64,000 nt of DNA from Micromonospora chalcea (GCF_002926165.1 NZ_MAGP01000154.1:1-64000); one strand, 5' to 3'. Positions 50,148 through 59,308 are shown, numbered from the stretch's first letter. The notes: generated by a model from the letters alone, not told the origin. Program-made: numbers and translations.

Positions 50148-51575
50148 TCACGCGGTGAGCGCGATGTACTTCTCCTCCAGGAACTCCAGGATGCCCTCGG
50201 AGCCGCCCTCCCGGCCGAGGCCGCTCTGCTTGACCCCGCCGAACGGGGCGGCCGGGTCGCTGACGACGCCCCGGTTCACGGCCACCATCCCGGCTTCCAG
50301 ACGCCGGGCGACGGCCATCGCCTCCCGCTCCTCACCGAAGACGTACGCCATCAGGCCGTAGACGGTGTCGTTCGCCATCTCGACCGCGTCGTCGACGTGG
50401 TCGAAGCGGACCACCGCGGTGACCGGCCCGAAGATCTCCGTCGTGGTGATGGTGGAGCCGTGCGCCACGCCGGTCAGCAGCGTCGCGTCGTAGAACGCGC
50501 CGTGGGCCGCGGACCGTCCGCCGCGCACCACGGTGGCCCCCTGCGCGACAGCGGTCCGGACCAGGTCCGCCACCTTGTCCCGCTCGGCCATGGAGACGAG
50601 CGCGCCCAGGGCGTTCGCCCGGTCGAGCCCCGGCCCGACCGACACCGCGGCGAGAGCGGCGTCCATCCGGGCGACGAACTCGTCGTGCACCGAGGAATGG
50701 ACGTAGAAGCGGTTGGCCGCGGTGCAGGCGGACCCGCCGTTGCGCATCTTGGCCAGCAGCGCGCCCTCCACGGCGGTGTCCAGGTCCGCGCTCGGCAGCA
50801 CGATGAGCGGGGCGTTGCCACCGAGCTCCATCGACGTGCTGACCACGCTGTCCGCGCAGGCGTGCAGCAGCTCACGGCCGACCTCGGTGGAGCCGGTGAA
50901 GGAGAGCTTACGGACCTCGGGACGGTCGATCATCCGCTTCACCAGCGGGCCGGTCGGCACCGGAGTGACCAGGTTGACCACGCCACGCGGCACGCCGGCA
51001 CGGCGCAGGACCTCCACGACGTAGGCGGCGGTCAGCGGCGTCTCCCGCGCGGGCTTGAGGATCGTCGTGCACCCGGCCGCCAGCGCCGGGCCGAGCTTGC
51101 GCGTGGCCATCGCGGCCGGGAAGTTCCACGGCGTGATCAGCAGGGACACGCCGACGGGCTGCCGGTCCACGACGATCCGCTTGTCCCCCGCCGGGGAGAG
51201 GCGGTAGTCGCCCGGCACCCGGACGGCCTCCTCGGCGAACCAGCGGAAGAACTCCTTGGCGTAGTTGGCCTCGCCGATCGCGTCCGCCCACGACTTGCCG
51301 TTCTCCCGCACCATCAGCTCGGCGAAGACCTCGACCTCGTCGGTGAGGATCTCGTACGCCCGGCGCAGCAGCTCACTGCGCTCGCGCGGCGCGGTCGCGG
51401 CCCAGGCGGGCTGGGCCGCCGCCGCGGCGTCCACGGCCGCCATGCAGTCCTGCTCCGTCGCGACGGCGAACCGGGCGATGGTGGAGAGGTCGGCGGGGTC
51501 GGTCACGTCGAACCGGCGGCCGTCGGAGCCGGGCCGCCACTGCCCGTCGATGAAGAGGTCCGCGAGCAGGTTCAC
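50148..51575 (-). CDS. Succinate-semialdehyde-type aldehyde dehydrogenase
   Basis: 475 residues, GabD-like. LITPWNFPAAMATRKLGPALAAGCTTILKPA is the NAD site. Base Glu is in SMELGGNAPLIV, nucleophile Cys in RNGGSACTAANRFYV. The GabD-type ending SEGILEFLEEKYIALTA is present. GTG 51575 with GGGAG is the start, overlapping the Fe-alcohol dehydrogenase stop by 4 bases. With the alcohol dehydrogenase it should oxidise an alcohol to a carboxylate in two steps. Confidence 0.92.
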   Translation of the reverse strand: MNLLADLFIDGQWRPGSDGRRFDVTDPADLSTIARFAVATEQDCMAAVDAAAAAQPAWAATAPRERSELLRRAYEILTDEVEVFAELMVRENGKSWADAIGEANYAKEFFRWFAEEAVRVPGDYRLSPAGDKRIVVDRQPVGVSLLITPWNFPAAMATRKLGPALAAGCTTILKPARETPLTAAYVVEVLRRAGVPRGVVNLVTPVPTGPLVKRMIDRPEVRKLSFTGSTEVGRELLHACADSVVSTSMELGGNAPLIVLPSADLDTAVEGALLAKMRNGGSACTAANRFYVHSSVHDEFVARMDAALAAVSVGPGLDRANALGALVSMAERDKVADLVRTAVAQGATVVRGGRSAAHGAFYDATLLTGVAHGSTITTTEIFGPVTAVVRFDHVDDAVEMANDTVYGLMAYVFGEEREAMAVARRLEAGMVAVNRGVVSDPAAPFGGVKQSGLGREGGSEGILEFLEEKYIALTA

Positions 51576-52849
51576 CTGAGACTCCCATTCGCCAGGGCGC
51601 CGTCGTGGGCGCGTTCCAGGATGTCGAGCAGCAGCTCGCGGGACGGATCCACCGGGGCGGCCGCGATCAGCCGGGTGGACCTGAGCCCCAGCTCGGCGAT
51701 CTGCGGAAGCTGGTGGCGCGTCAGCCCGATCTCGGCGAGCGTGCGCGGCACGCCGATCTCCCGGTTGATCTCGACCACCCGGGCGAGCGTCCGCGTCGCG
51801 GAGGCGTCCGCCGCCGGGACCGCTTCGAGCGCCGCGCCGAGCGCCGTGAGCCGCGCCGCGACCGCCGGCTGCGCCATCAGCGTGTCGATGACGTACGGGA
51901 GCATCAGCCCGGTGCCGAGCCCGTGCGGAGTCTTGGTGAGCGCGCCGATCGGGTACTGCAGGGCGTGGCACAGGTGGGTGCCGGTCGCGCCGAACGCCAT
52001 CCCGCCGAGCAGCGAGCCCAGCGCCACCTCGTGCCGTGCCCGCCGGTCGCCGGGCCGGTGGACCGCGACCGGCAGCCAGGGGCCCAGACGCGCCGCCGCC
52101 TGCAACGCGACCGACTCACTCAGCACGTTGCGTCCGGTGAACACCGGGAGCACGCCCGACCAGTCGAGGTCGACCGGCCGGGCCGTGAACGACTCGACCG
52201 CGTGCACCAGCGCGTCGATGCCGGACCAGGCGGTCACCGTCGCGGGCGTCCCGAGCGTGAACTCCGGGTCGACCACGGCGGCCGACGGCACCAGAAAAGG
52301 GCTGGAGATGCCCACCTTGAGCTCGCGGTCGGGGTCGGACACGACCGCGACGGGTGTCACCTCCGACCCGGTGCCCGCGGTCGTCGGCACCGCCACCAGC
52401 GGCACGATCGGCCCGGGCACGAGGTTCTCGCCGTAGTAGCGGTGCGCCGGCCCGCCGTAGGCCGACAGCAGCGCGATCAGTTTGGCGGCGTCGAGCGCGC
52501 TGCCGCCGCCGATCGCCAGGACCACCTCCGCGCGGTAGTCGCGGGCGGTCGCGACCGCGGCGTCGAGTGTGTCGACCGGGAGTTCCGGCGTGATGTCGGA
52601 GTGGACCAGCACGTCCAGCCCGGCCCCGGTCAGGGCGTCCACCGTCTCGCGGAAGATCGGCGTCCGCACCAGGAACGGGTCGACCACGGCGAGTACGCGC
52701 CGGCCGTGCACCCGGACGACCTCCGGCAGGTGCCGGCGGGCGCCGTACCCGAAGTGGATCCGTGGGGGAAGGCGGAGCGTGCCGACGGCGGCGGAGCGGA
52801 GCTTGCCGCCGTCGCCGGTCGGCGCGGTCACCGCGGTCTCGTCAGGCAC
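51572..52849 (-). CDS. Iron-containing alcohol dehydrogenase
   Basis: 425 residues. The NAD loop is LAIGGGSALDAAKLIALL. VAVPTTAGTGSEVTPVAVV is the first family signature. The metal-binding segment includes GIDALVHAVESF and GTHLCHALQYPIGALTKTPHGLGTGLMLPYV, with three conserved His. GTG 52849 has GGTGG five bases upstream; GTG 52858 is the alternative. The start lies within the SDR 3' end (8-base overlap). The family acts on short alcohols or 4-hydroxybutyrate. Confidence 0.92.
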   Translation of the reverse strand: MPDETAVTAPTGDGGKLRSAAVGTLRLPPRIHFGYGARRHLPEVVRVHGRRVLAVVDPFLVRTPIFRETVDALTGAGLDVLVHSDITPELPVDTLDAAVATARDYRAEVVLAIGGGSALDAAKLIALLSAYGGPAHRYYGENLVPGPIVPLVAVPTTAGTGSEVTPVAVVSDPDRELKVGISSPFLVPSAAVVDPEFTLGTPATVTAWSGIDALVHAVESFTARPVDLDWSGVLPVFTGRNVLSESVALQAAARLGPWLPVAVHRPGDRRARHEVALGSLLGGMAFGATGTHLCHALQYPIGALTKTPHGLGTGLMLPYVIDTLMAQPAVAARLTALGAALEAVPAADASATRTLARVVEINREIGVPRTLAEIGLTRHQLPQIAELGLRSTRLIAAAPVDPSRELLLDILERAHDGALANGSLR

Positions 52850-53615
52850 TGAAGCCACCGTCCACCGGGAGCACCGCCCCGCTGATGTGGCTGGCCCGGT
52901 CGCTCAGCAGGAACGACGCGGTCGCGCCGACCTCCGTCCCGGTGCCCGCCTTGCGCAGTGGGGTCGCCGCGATCCGGGCCTCGACGCCGCCGGGAATCGC
53001 CAGCCGGGTCTGGGCCAGCATCGGCGTCTCGGTAGGGCCGGGCGCGATCACGTTCACCCGGATCCCGAGCGGGCCGAAGTCGTGCGCGGCGGTGCGGGTC
53101 AGCCCGATGACCGCGTGCTTGGTCGCCTGGTACGCGCCCAGGCCGGAGTTGCCGCGCAGTCCGCCGATGCTGCTCACGTTGACGATCGAGCCGGCGCCCC
53201 GGCCGAGCATGACCCGCACCTGCTCGCGGACGCACAACCAGGTGCCCTTGACGTTCACCGCCATGATCCGGTCGAAGTCCTCCTCGGGGACCTGGTCCAG
53301 GCGGCCGCCCTGTGTCATCGCGGCGTTGTTGAAGGCGCCGTCGAGCCGGCCGAACCGCTCGACGGTCCGGTCCACGACGCGGGCGACGTCGCGGGCGACG
53401 GAGATGTCGCCGGTGACGTGGTCGACGTCGTGCCCGGCCGAGGCGAGTTCCAGGGCGATCTTCTCCAGTGGCCCCTCGGAGCGGGCGACGAGCATCAGCG
53501 AGGCGCCGTCGGCGGCGAACACCCGGGCGGCGTCGGCGCCGATGCCCGCGCTGGCGCCGACGACGAGGACGACCTTGCCCGCCAACGGGAGGGGGCGGTT
53601 CTGCGGGTCCGGCAT
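52842..53615 (-). CDS. Short-chain dehydrogenase/reductase
   Basis: 257 residues, classical SDR. The cofactor motif is VVLVVGASAGIGADAARVFA, followed by NNAAMTQGG, catalytic Ser in VNVSSIGGLRG and YQATKHAVIGLTR (Tyr-x3-Lys). The end SGAVLPVDGGFSA is typical. It is the first gene of the three-gene oxidation operon. The region upstream carries the shared GTTC/GAAC sequence (53660-53698), so the operon is likely under the IclR regulator together with the secreted proteins. Confidence 0.92.
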   Translation of the reverse strand: MPDPQNRPLPLAGKVVLVVGASAGIGADAARVFAADGASLMLVARSEGPLEKIALELASAGHDVDHVTGDISVARDVARVVDRTVERFGRLDGAFNNAAMTQGGRLDQVPEEDFDRIMAVNVKGTWLCVREQVRVMLGRGAGSIVNVSSIGGLRGNSGLGAYQATKHAVIGLTRTAAHDFGPLGIRVNVIAPGPTETPMLAQTRLAIPGGVEARIAATPLRKAGTGTEVGATASFLLSDRASHISGAVLPVDGGFSA

Positions 53616-53659
53616 GGCTTCTCTATCCCTCTTCTCGACGGCTGCCGGTGAGCAGCAAA

Positions 53660-53698
53660 TGTTCGGATAGCGCAACCGAAGTTCATATTACGGAGCGC
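53660..53698. promoter_or_regulatory. Candidate IclR operator A
   Basis: TGTTCGGA (53660-53667) is followed by GAAGTTCATATTACGGAGCGC-type sequence (53678-53698). The second part matches 16 of 21 bases of the complement of the site before the second NTF2 gene. TTCGG / CCGAA arms flank a 9-base centre. Confidence 0.5.
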
Positions 53699-53729
53699 GG
53701 TCTCGTGTGTCCACAGGCGTCGTGACGGC

Positions 53730-53767
53730 GGAGCGCCCCTCCCGACCGGAGTCGGAAGAGGCGCTCC
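53730..53767 (-). terminator. Terminator of NTF2 gene A
   Basis: Stem of 17 pairs with two mismatches closing on loop CGGA: outer arms GGAGCGCC / GGCGCTCC. It is homologous in layout to the terminator at 56010, so it was probably copied with the gene. Confidence 0.8.
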
Positions 53768-53794
53768 CCCACTGACGGCGCGGTGTCGCCCGGG

Positions 53795-55810
53795 TCAGCC
53801 CAGATCCACTCCGTCGACCTGCGGGCCGAGCGGCGGCTGCTGCCAGCCGTGCTCGGTCATCCGCCAGTCCGGCCGCACCTCGCACGGCGCGCACTGCGGC
53901 CAGTAGAACTGCGGCTCGCGCCCGCTGACCGGGTTCTTGTAGTGGAACCACATCGGCACGATGCCGGGCCACGCGATGTAACCGGGGGAACCGCCCTGGA
54001 ACCCGCGCGAGCGCTCACCCATGCTGCTGAGCAGCACGTCCGGCGGGTACCGGGTCACCAGCGTGCTGGGCGCCGGGTCCGGCAGCTCCGGGTTGCGCGG
54101 GTTCGCCGCGGCCCAGCCGCCGGCCCAGTTCGTCGACTGCCAGTAGAACTCGTCGATGGTCAGGCTCCAGATGCGCCAGATGCCGTTCTCGAGCACGAAC
54201 TCGTCGTTGTACATCGCGCCGTTGAACGCGCCGGCGTTGGTCCTCGACGTCCGCGGCTGGAGCAGGCGGGCGCGCATCGTCGCCGACCGTCCGTCCTCGG
54301 ACACGAGGATCACCGGTTGCGGCCGCCAGTGGTACGAGATGCTGGCGCGCATCGTCGACGGGTTGGTTCCGTAGACCGTCACCCCGGCCTGCCGGATCCG
54401 CTCCGGGCCCTGGAAGTAGCCGGCGAACGGCGACAGCTTGTGGCCGAACTCGGCGTGGATCTGCGCCATGTCGTAGATCCGGAGGTCGTCCAGGTAGGCG
54501 GTGTACGCCATCGAGACGTTCTCCGCCCCGTCGAACGCCAGCGACCGGGCCAGCCGGCGGTCGAGGTCGGTCAGGTTCCGGTTCGACGACGCCGCGCCGC
54601 CGGCGTTCTTCTGGCTGCGCGCCTGCACGTCGAGGAAGGCCGGCACCCGGGTCGGCGCCGGCGCGATGCCGCCGTCACCCCAGCCGGTGGAGTACGGGGC
54701 GATCACCAGCGGCGTGATGTTCATGTCCTTGAGCTTCCACAGCCCGCCCTGCTTGACGAAGTGGTTGTGGAACACGGAGATCTCCCACGACGCCTCGCGG
54801 GTGTTGGCGTCGCCGACCATGGCGAACTCGATGCCCCGGGCGGTCGCCTGCGTGCCACTGGTGTGCACGTCGACGATCGTGTCGAACTGGATACGCTCAT
54901 TGAGGATGCCCTGGCTGAGGTTCTCCGGGCCCATGCGCTCCATGGCCTGGCGGACGCCGGCGGCGCCCCGGAACGTGCCCACGTTGTCGATGGTCACCGT
55001 GGCGCCGTTGGCGAACAGGTCTACCACGTCGGACCACATCCGCCGGTCGACGTAGTAGCCGTAGGCGTGCTGGAGGTTGCGGACCGAGTCCTCGCTGTTG
55101 AGCTTGTCGATGCGGGCCGCCACCTTGTTGACGGTCGTGCCGGCCGGCGGCGCCGGACCGACCGGCTCCGGGATCGGCACGCCCGCCTCGTCCGGAGTGA
55201 AGTGGTACGGGACGATCGGCAGCAGCTCGAGGTCCTTGTTGCGCCAGCCGGTGGCGTAGTCCCCCTCGTACTGCGGGTAGTAGTGCAGCAGGGAGATCCG
55301 CCAGCGGCCGTTCTCGAACACGTACTCGTTCTCGTAGATGCCGCCCTCGATCCGGGCCGCGCCCGCGCCGTCACCGAGGAAGCGGAAGCCGTTCCAGCGC
55401 GCCTTCGCGGACAGGCCGTCGACGGAGAGGTTCACCAGCGGCTGGTCGACGATCACGGTGTGCAGGGATCCCGGGTTGATGCCGTTCATCGCGCCGGCGT
55501 CGGCCTCCAGCCAGTCGCGGATCGCGGCGCGGCCGGTGACCGTCTCGTCGCCCCAGCGGAAGGTCGCGTCGGCGCTGAACAGCGCCGCCATGTCCGACCA
55601 TCTGCCGTACTGCGCGAGGTGCGCGTACGTGCGCTGCACGTCCTTGACCTCGCGCAGCGACTCGACGCGGACCAGGTCCCGGGCGAGGGAGTTCAGGGTG
55701 ATCGTCGGGGTGGTGGCCGCGGCCGGGGGCGCCTGGAGGGCGACCATGCCGGCGGCGACCAGCAGCAGTGCGGAGGCTGTCGCGGTCAGCCGTCTTGTCA
55801 GACGTCTCAT
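53795..55810 (-). CDS. Secreted protein with three SnoaL/NTF2-like domains (A)
   Basis: 671 residues. Signal peptide MRRLTRRLTATASALLLVAAGMVALQAPPAAA; then three NTF2-type modules at about 45-175 (VKDVQRTYAHLAQYGRWSDMAALFSADATFRWG), 225-375 (SVRNLQHAYGYYVDRRMWSDVVDLFANGATVTI) and 410-560 (NVSMAYTAYLDDLRIYDMAQIHAEFGH). A tail of about 100 residues includes a CAPC motif. Each module has the SnoaL_4-like YNDE/WRI pattern (NGAMYNDEFVLENGIWRIWSL). Single-domain relatives include dehydratases and isomerases of aromatic or terpenoid compounds; three in one exported chain is unusual. AGGGATGTGAAG precedes ATG 55810. Confidence 0.82.
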   Translation of the reverse strand: MRRLTRRLTATASALLLVAAGMVALQAPPAAATTPTITLNSLARDLVRVESLREVKDVQRTYAHLAQYGRWSDMAALFSADATFRWGDETVTGRAAIRDWLEADAGAMNGINPGSLHTVIVDQPLVNLSVDGLSAKARWNGFRFLGDGAGAARIEGGIYENEYVFENGRWRISLLHYYPQYEGDYATGWRNKDLELLPIVPYHFTPDEAGVPIPEPVGPAPPAGTTVNKVAARIDKLNSEDSVRNLQHAYGYYVDRRMWSDVVDLFANGATVTIDNVGTFRGAAGVRQAMERMGPENLSQGILNERIQFDTIVDVHTSGTQATARGIEFAMVGDANTREASWEISVFHNHFVKQGGLWKLKDMNITPLVIAPYSTGWGDGGIAPAPTRVPAFLDVQARSQKNAGGAASSNRNLTDLDRRLARSLAFDGAENVSMAYTAYLDDLRIYDMAQIHAEFGHKLSPFAGYFQGPERIRQAGVTVYGTNPSTMRASISYHWRPQPVILVSEDGRSATMRARLLQPRTSRTNAGAFNGAMYNDEFVLENGIWRIWSLTIDEFYWQSTNWAGGWAAANPRNPELPDPAPSTLVTRYPPDVLLSSMGERSRGFQGGSPGYIAWPGIVPMWFHYKNPVSGREPQFYWPQCAPCEVRPDWRMTEHGWQQPPLGPQVDGVDLG

Positions 55811-55900
55811 CTTCACATCCCTGTCCGTTGCTGGCGTATGTGGAATCCCCGTGGTCGGCGGGCGGCCGTGGAGGTCACGACCGGAGGCAGTTGCCGGAAA

Positions 55901-55950
55901 CGTACGGGACATGTTCGCAGGGCGCATGAGCTATTACGCCAGATGAACTT
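55901..55950. promoter_or_regulatory. Candidate IclR operator B
   Basis: CGTACGGGACATGTTC at 55901-55916, then 28 bases, then GAACTT (55945-55950). The same outline with the same 28-base gap precedes NTF2 gene B. Confidence 0.55.
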
Positions 55951-56009
55951 TGCCCAACCCACACCATCTCGCCGCCGGCTGGGGGACACCGGAGTGCGGC
56001 GGGCGCGCG

Positions 56010-56048
56010 GAGGCGCCCCTCCCCACGGGATGCGGGAAGAGGCGCCTC
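56010..56048 (-). terminator. Terminator of NTF2 gene B
   Basis: GAGGCGCC (56010-56017) pairs with GGCGCCTC (56041-56048), with partial pairing of CCTCCCC and GGGAAG inside. It matches the layout of the hairpin at 53730. Confidence 0.75.
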
Positions 56049-56084
56049 GGAACGGACGCGGCGGCAGCCGCCGTCACTGACGGA

Positions 56085-58118
56085 TCAGCCCACCTCCAGC
56101 CCGTCGATCTGCGGTCCGGTCGGCGGCAGCTGGTAGCCGTGCCGCGTCATGCTCCAGTCCGGACGCACCTCGCAGGGCGCGCAGTCGTACCAGAAGTGCG
56201 GCGGCACCCGTCCGCTGACCGGGTTGCGGTAGTGGAACCACATCGGCACGATGTCCGGCCACTGGATGTATCCGGGGCTGCCGCCGCGGAAGCCGCGCGA
56301 CCGCTCGCCCAGCGCGCTGTGCAGGACGTCCGGCGGGTAGGTGTTCACCAGATTGCTCGGCGGCGGGTCGGGCAGGCTCGGGTCACGCGGGGCCACGCCA
56401 CCCCAGCCCTGGGCCCAGGTCGGCGACTGCCAGTAGAACTCGTCGATGTCCAGGCTCCAGATCCGCCAGACGCCGTCCTCCAGCACGAACTGGTCGTTGT
56501 ACATCGCGCCGTTGATGTACCCGGCGTTGACCGTCGAGGCGTTGACGTGCATGAGCCGGGCCCGGACCGACGCCGACCGGCCGTCGTGCGAGACGTCGAT
56601 GACCGGCTGCGGCCGCCAGTGCAGCACCAGGAAGGACTTCTGCGTCGGCGGTGGCGTGTTGCCGTACGTCGAGACCACCGAGCCGAGAATCCGTTCGCGC
56701 GTCACGTTCCAGCCGGCGAACGGGGACAGCTTGTGGCCGTTCACCGCGTGCACGGCCGCCATCTCCGGCCACCTGCTGTCGTCGATGTAGTAGCTGTAGG
56801 CCGCCGAGACGTTCTCCGCTCCGTCGAACGCGACCGAGCGGTTCAGCCTCCGCTGGAGGTCGGCCAGGTCCGCCTTCGGGCCCTTCGGCGCGCCGGCCGC
56901 CTTGCCGGGCTTCGGCGCCGGGGTACGCCCGGCCACGTCGAGGAACTTCGGCGGCTTGACGGAGGCGACCGGGCCGGTCCCGCCGTCGCCCCAGCCGGTG
57001 CTGTAGGGCGCCGTGACCAGCGGCGTCAGGTGCATCTCCTTGAGCTTCCACAGGCCACCCTGCTTGACGAAGCGGTTCGTGAAGACGGAGAACTGCCACG
57101 AGGCGCCGCCGGCGTCGTTGAGCATGCCGACCTCGATGCCCCGGGTGGTCGCCTTCTTGCCGTTGTCCTCCACGTCGACGATCGTGTCGAACAGCGGCCG
57201 GTCGTTGAGCACGCCCTGCGTCAGGCCCTCCGGCCCCATCCGCTCCATCGCCTGGCGGACACCGGCGGCGTTGCGGAACACGCCCACGCCGTCGATGGTG
57301 ACCTTCGCGCCGTCGGTGAACAGGTCGACCACGTCGCTCCACATCCGGCGGTCGACGTAGTAGCCGTACGCGTGCTGCAGGTTGCGCACCGAGTCCTCGT
57401 CGTTGAGCGCGGTGATGCGGTCGGCCAGCTCCTTCGCGTTGAACCGGGTCTTCGGCGCGGGCCCGGTCGCCGCCGGGATCGGCACGCCGGCCACGTCGGG
57501 CGTGAAGTGGTACGGCACCACCGGCACCGGCTGGCGGTTGATGGTCCGGAAGCCGGTGGCGTAGTCGCCCTCGTAGAGCGGGTAGTAGCGCAGCAGCGAG
57601 ATCTTCCACTCGCCGTTCTCCAGCACGTACTCGTTCTGGTAGATGCCGCCGTCGATGCGCGCCGCGCCGGCCCCGTCACCGAGGAAGCGGATCCCGGACC
57701 AGCGGCCCTTCGCGGTACGGCCGTCCGGCGACAGGTTGACAAGCGGCTGGTCGATCACCGTGGTGTGCAGCGCGCCCGGCCGGGCGCCGTTCATGTCCCC
57801 GGCCTCCGCCGCGAGCCATCCCTTGATGGCGTGGTGGCCGCTCACCACCTGACTTCCCCACTGCAGCGTGCCGTTCGCGCTGAACAGCTTCGCCATGTCC
57901 GCCCAGCGCCCGAACTGGGCCAGGTGGGCGTACGACCGCTGCACGTCCTTGACCTCGCGCAGCGACTCGACCCGTTCGACGTCCCGGGCCAGCGAGTCGA
58001 TGCTCACCGGCACGTTTCCGCTCGCCGCCGCGTGCGGCGCCCGTACCGCGATGTTCACGCCGACCACCAGCAGGAGCCCGGTCGCCGCCGCCGTCAGCCG
58101 TCTTGTCAGAGGTTTCAT
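56085..58118 (-). CDS. Secreted protein with three SnoaL/NTF2-like domains (B)
   Basis: 677 residues, tandem paralogue of the gene at 53795 with the same order of modules and tail. Signal peptide MKPLTRRLTAAATGLLLVVGVNIAVRAPHAAA. Shared blocks include SLREVKDVQRSYAHLAQFGRWADMAKLF, SVRNLQHAYGYYVDRRMWSDVVDLF, YSTGWGDGG, WHWRPQPVI-type LHWRPQPVID, GAMYNDQFVLEDGVWRIWSLDIDEFYWQS and CAPCEVRPDWSMT. Inserted Lys/Pro-rich linker (KPGKAAGAPKGPKADL) before module 3. AGGGATG supports ATG 58118; a GTG two codons earlier is also possible. Confidence 0.82.
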   Translation of the reverse strand: MKPLTRRLTAAATGLLLVVGVNIAVRAPHAAASGNVPVSIDSLARDVERVESLREVKDVQRSYAHLAQFGRWADMAKLFSANGTLQWGSQVVSGHHAIKGWLAAEAGDMNGARPGALHTTVIDQPLVNLSPDGRTAKGRWSGIRFLGDGAGAARIDGGIYQNEYVLENGEWKISLLRYYPLYEGDYATGFRTINRQPVPVVPYHFTPDVAGVPIPAATGPAPKTRFNAKELADRITALNDEDSVRNLQHAYGYYVDRRMWSDVVDLFTDGAKVTIDGVGVFRNAAGVRQAMERMGPEGLTQGVLNDRPLFDTIVDVEDNGKKATTRGIEVGMLNDAGGASWQFSVFTNRFVKQGGLWKLKEMHLTPLVTAPYSTGWGDGGTGPVASVKPPKFLDVAGRTPAPKPGKAAGAPKGPKADLADLQRRLNRSVAFDGAENVSAAYSYYIDDSRWPEMAAVHAVNGHKLSPFAGWNVTRERILGSVVSTYGNTPPPTQKSFLVLHWRPQPVIDVSHDGRSASVRARLMHVNASTVNAGYINGAMYNDQFVLEDGVWRIWSLDIDEFYWQSPTWAQGWGGVAPRDPSLPDPPPSNLVNTYPPDVLHSALGERSRGFRGGSPGYIQWPDIVPMWFHYRNPVSGRVPPHFWYDCAPCEVRPDWSMTRHGYQLPPTGPQIDGLEVG

Positions 58119-58194
58119 CGTCACATCCCTGTCCGTAGATGCCGTGCGAAGAGCTCTGGCATCGCCAGGTCCGGCCGGAGGGCGATGCGAGGAA

Positions 58195-58244
58195 CGTACG
58201 TGACGTGTTCACCTACCGCAAGAAGCATTCCGGCATACGAACTT
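58195..58244. promoter_or_regulatory. Candidate IclR operator C
   Basis: CGTACGTGACGTGTTC (58195-58210), a 28-base gap, and GAACTT (58239-58244), upstream of NTF2 gene B. Confidence 0.55.
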
Positions 58245-58275
58245 CCAGCCGCCCAGCGGGCCCCCTGACGCCGTC

Positions 58276-58330
58276 GATCATGAAGTTGACCGCGATTTTC
58301 GCCCGTTTTCTCCCGGTCAACTTCATGATC
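58276..58330. repeat. Intergenic inverted repeat (non-coding gap 58119-58488)
   Basis: The gap of 370 bases between NTF2 gene B and the IclR gene holds operator C and an inverted repeat: GATCATGAAGTTGACCG (58276-58292) and its exact complement CGGTCAACTTCATGATC (58314-58330) around a 21-base T-rich loop. A further phrase GGTGATCAAGGAGTTAGGGG lies at 58379-58398. I recall similar GATCATGAAGTTG phrases scattered in Micromonospora intergenic DNA, so this may be a small repeat element rather than a terminator. Nothing else is seen in the gap. Confidence 0.6.
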
Positions 58331-58488
58331 AGCGCGTGGGTCCTCGCGCGCGGGGTGGGTGGCGCGCGCCGGGGTGCCGGTGATCAAGGAGTTAGGGGTG
58401 CGGGACCGGGGGCGGATCTGGACACAAAGTCCTTGGTCAACGAGTGGGCGGCCGGAGAGCGCGGGCGGGGCGGGGAAGATCGGGCCCG

Positions 58489-59277
58489 TTACTCGTCTGC
58501 CGTCGGCGCGCTGTCTGCGGGGGCGCCGAGTTCGCTGGTCAGGGTAGTGGCGGTCGCCACCAGCAACTCGATGGCGGCGGACAGCTCGGCGATGTCGCCG
58601 GCGCCGAGGAGTGCGACAGTGGCGCACAGCCCCTTCTCGTCGAAGACCGGGGCGGCCACCGCGAACAGGCCGCCGCTGTGCCGGGCCACGCTGTAGCCCT
58701 GCCGGCGTGCGGCGTAGACCTCGGAGTCCAGCCGGGCGCGCTCGGCCGGGGACATGCCGGCGGCCACCAGGTCCATCACGGCCTCGTCGGCGTACGCGAG
58801 GTACACGTGCGTCTGCGCGGCGCTCGCGTCGAGCTTGGTGCCGGGATGCACGGTGACCACGACCTGGCGGCTGGTGTCCTCCTCGACCAGGGTCACCACC
58901 GGCCCCTGGGCGCCACGGACGCTGAGCACCGCCGTCATTCGCGCGTCGGTGCTCAGCTTCCGCAGGTGGGGCCCGGCGATCTCGACGATCCGCTGGCGTC
59001 CCAGCGCCCGAATTCCCAGTTCCAGCATCAGTCCGCCGAGGGCGAACGTCCCGCGGCGCGTCCCCCGTTCGAGAATGCCGGCGGCAGTCATCGACGCGCA
59101 GTATCGGTAGGCGGTGGTGCGGTTCAGACCCGTCCGTTCGGCGACGTCCGCGGCCGTGAGCTCGACGACCCGGGGACCGAAGAGCGCGCAGATCTGTCCC
59201 ACGCGCGCGACCGCCCGGATGTCCGAGTTCGAGGCTTCGTTCGGATCAAAGTTCGCCACCCCCGAAGCGTAGTTCAC
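58489..59277 (-). CDS. IclR-family regulator
   Basis: 262 residues. Winged helix VARVGQICALFGPRVVELTAADVAERTGLNRTTAYRYCASMTAAGILERG (in part) then the IclR ligand domain (GPHLRKLSTDARMTAVLSVRGAQGPVVTLVEE; ARRQGYSVARHSGGLFAVAAPVFDEKGLCATVALLG). It is 31 bases downstream of the binding-protein gene, on the same strand. Start GTG 59277; GTG 59259 is possible. It is the best candidate for control of the four promoters with GTTC/GAAC sites, its own included. Confidence 0.88.
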   Translation of the reverse strand: MNYASGVANFDPNEASNSDIRAVARVGQICALFGPRVVELTAADVAERTGLNRTTAYRYCASMTAAGILERGTRRGTFALGGLMLELGIRALGRQRIVEIAGPHLRKLSTDARMTAVLSVRGAQGPVVTLVEEDTSRQVVVTVHPGTKLDASAAQTHVYLAYADEAVMDLVAAGMSPAERARLDSEVYAARRQGYSVARHSGGLFAVAAPVFDEKGLCATVALLGAGDIAELSAAIELLVATATTLTSELGAPADSAPTADE

Positions 59278-59308
59278 ATGACGGACGAATCGCTACCTGG
59301 GGGTCACC

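Noticed and set aside
55950..58268. 772-residue open frame opposite NTF2 gene B (and a similar one at 53783-56080)
   Set aside because: Both are antisense shadows of the paralogous secreted genes and resemble each other only because the sense genes do.
59259..59300. Possible fifth IclR operator overlapping the IclR start
   Set aside because: AAAGTTCG and TAGTTCAC are present but lie in the same orientation without the 27/28-base dyad; the gene is in any case co-transcribed from the promoter with operator D.
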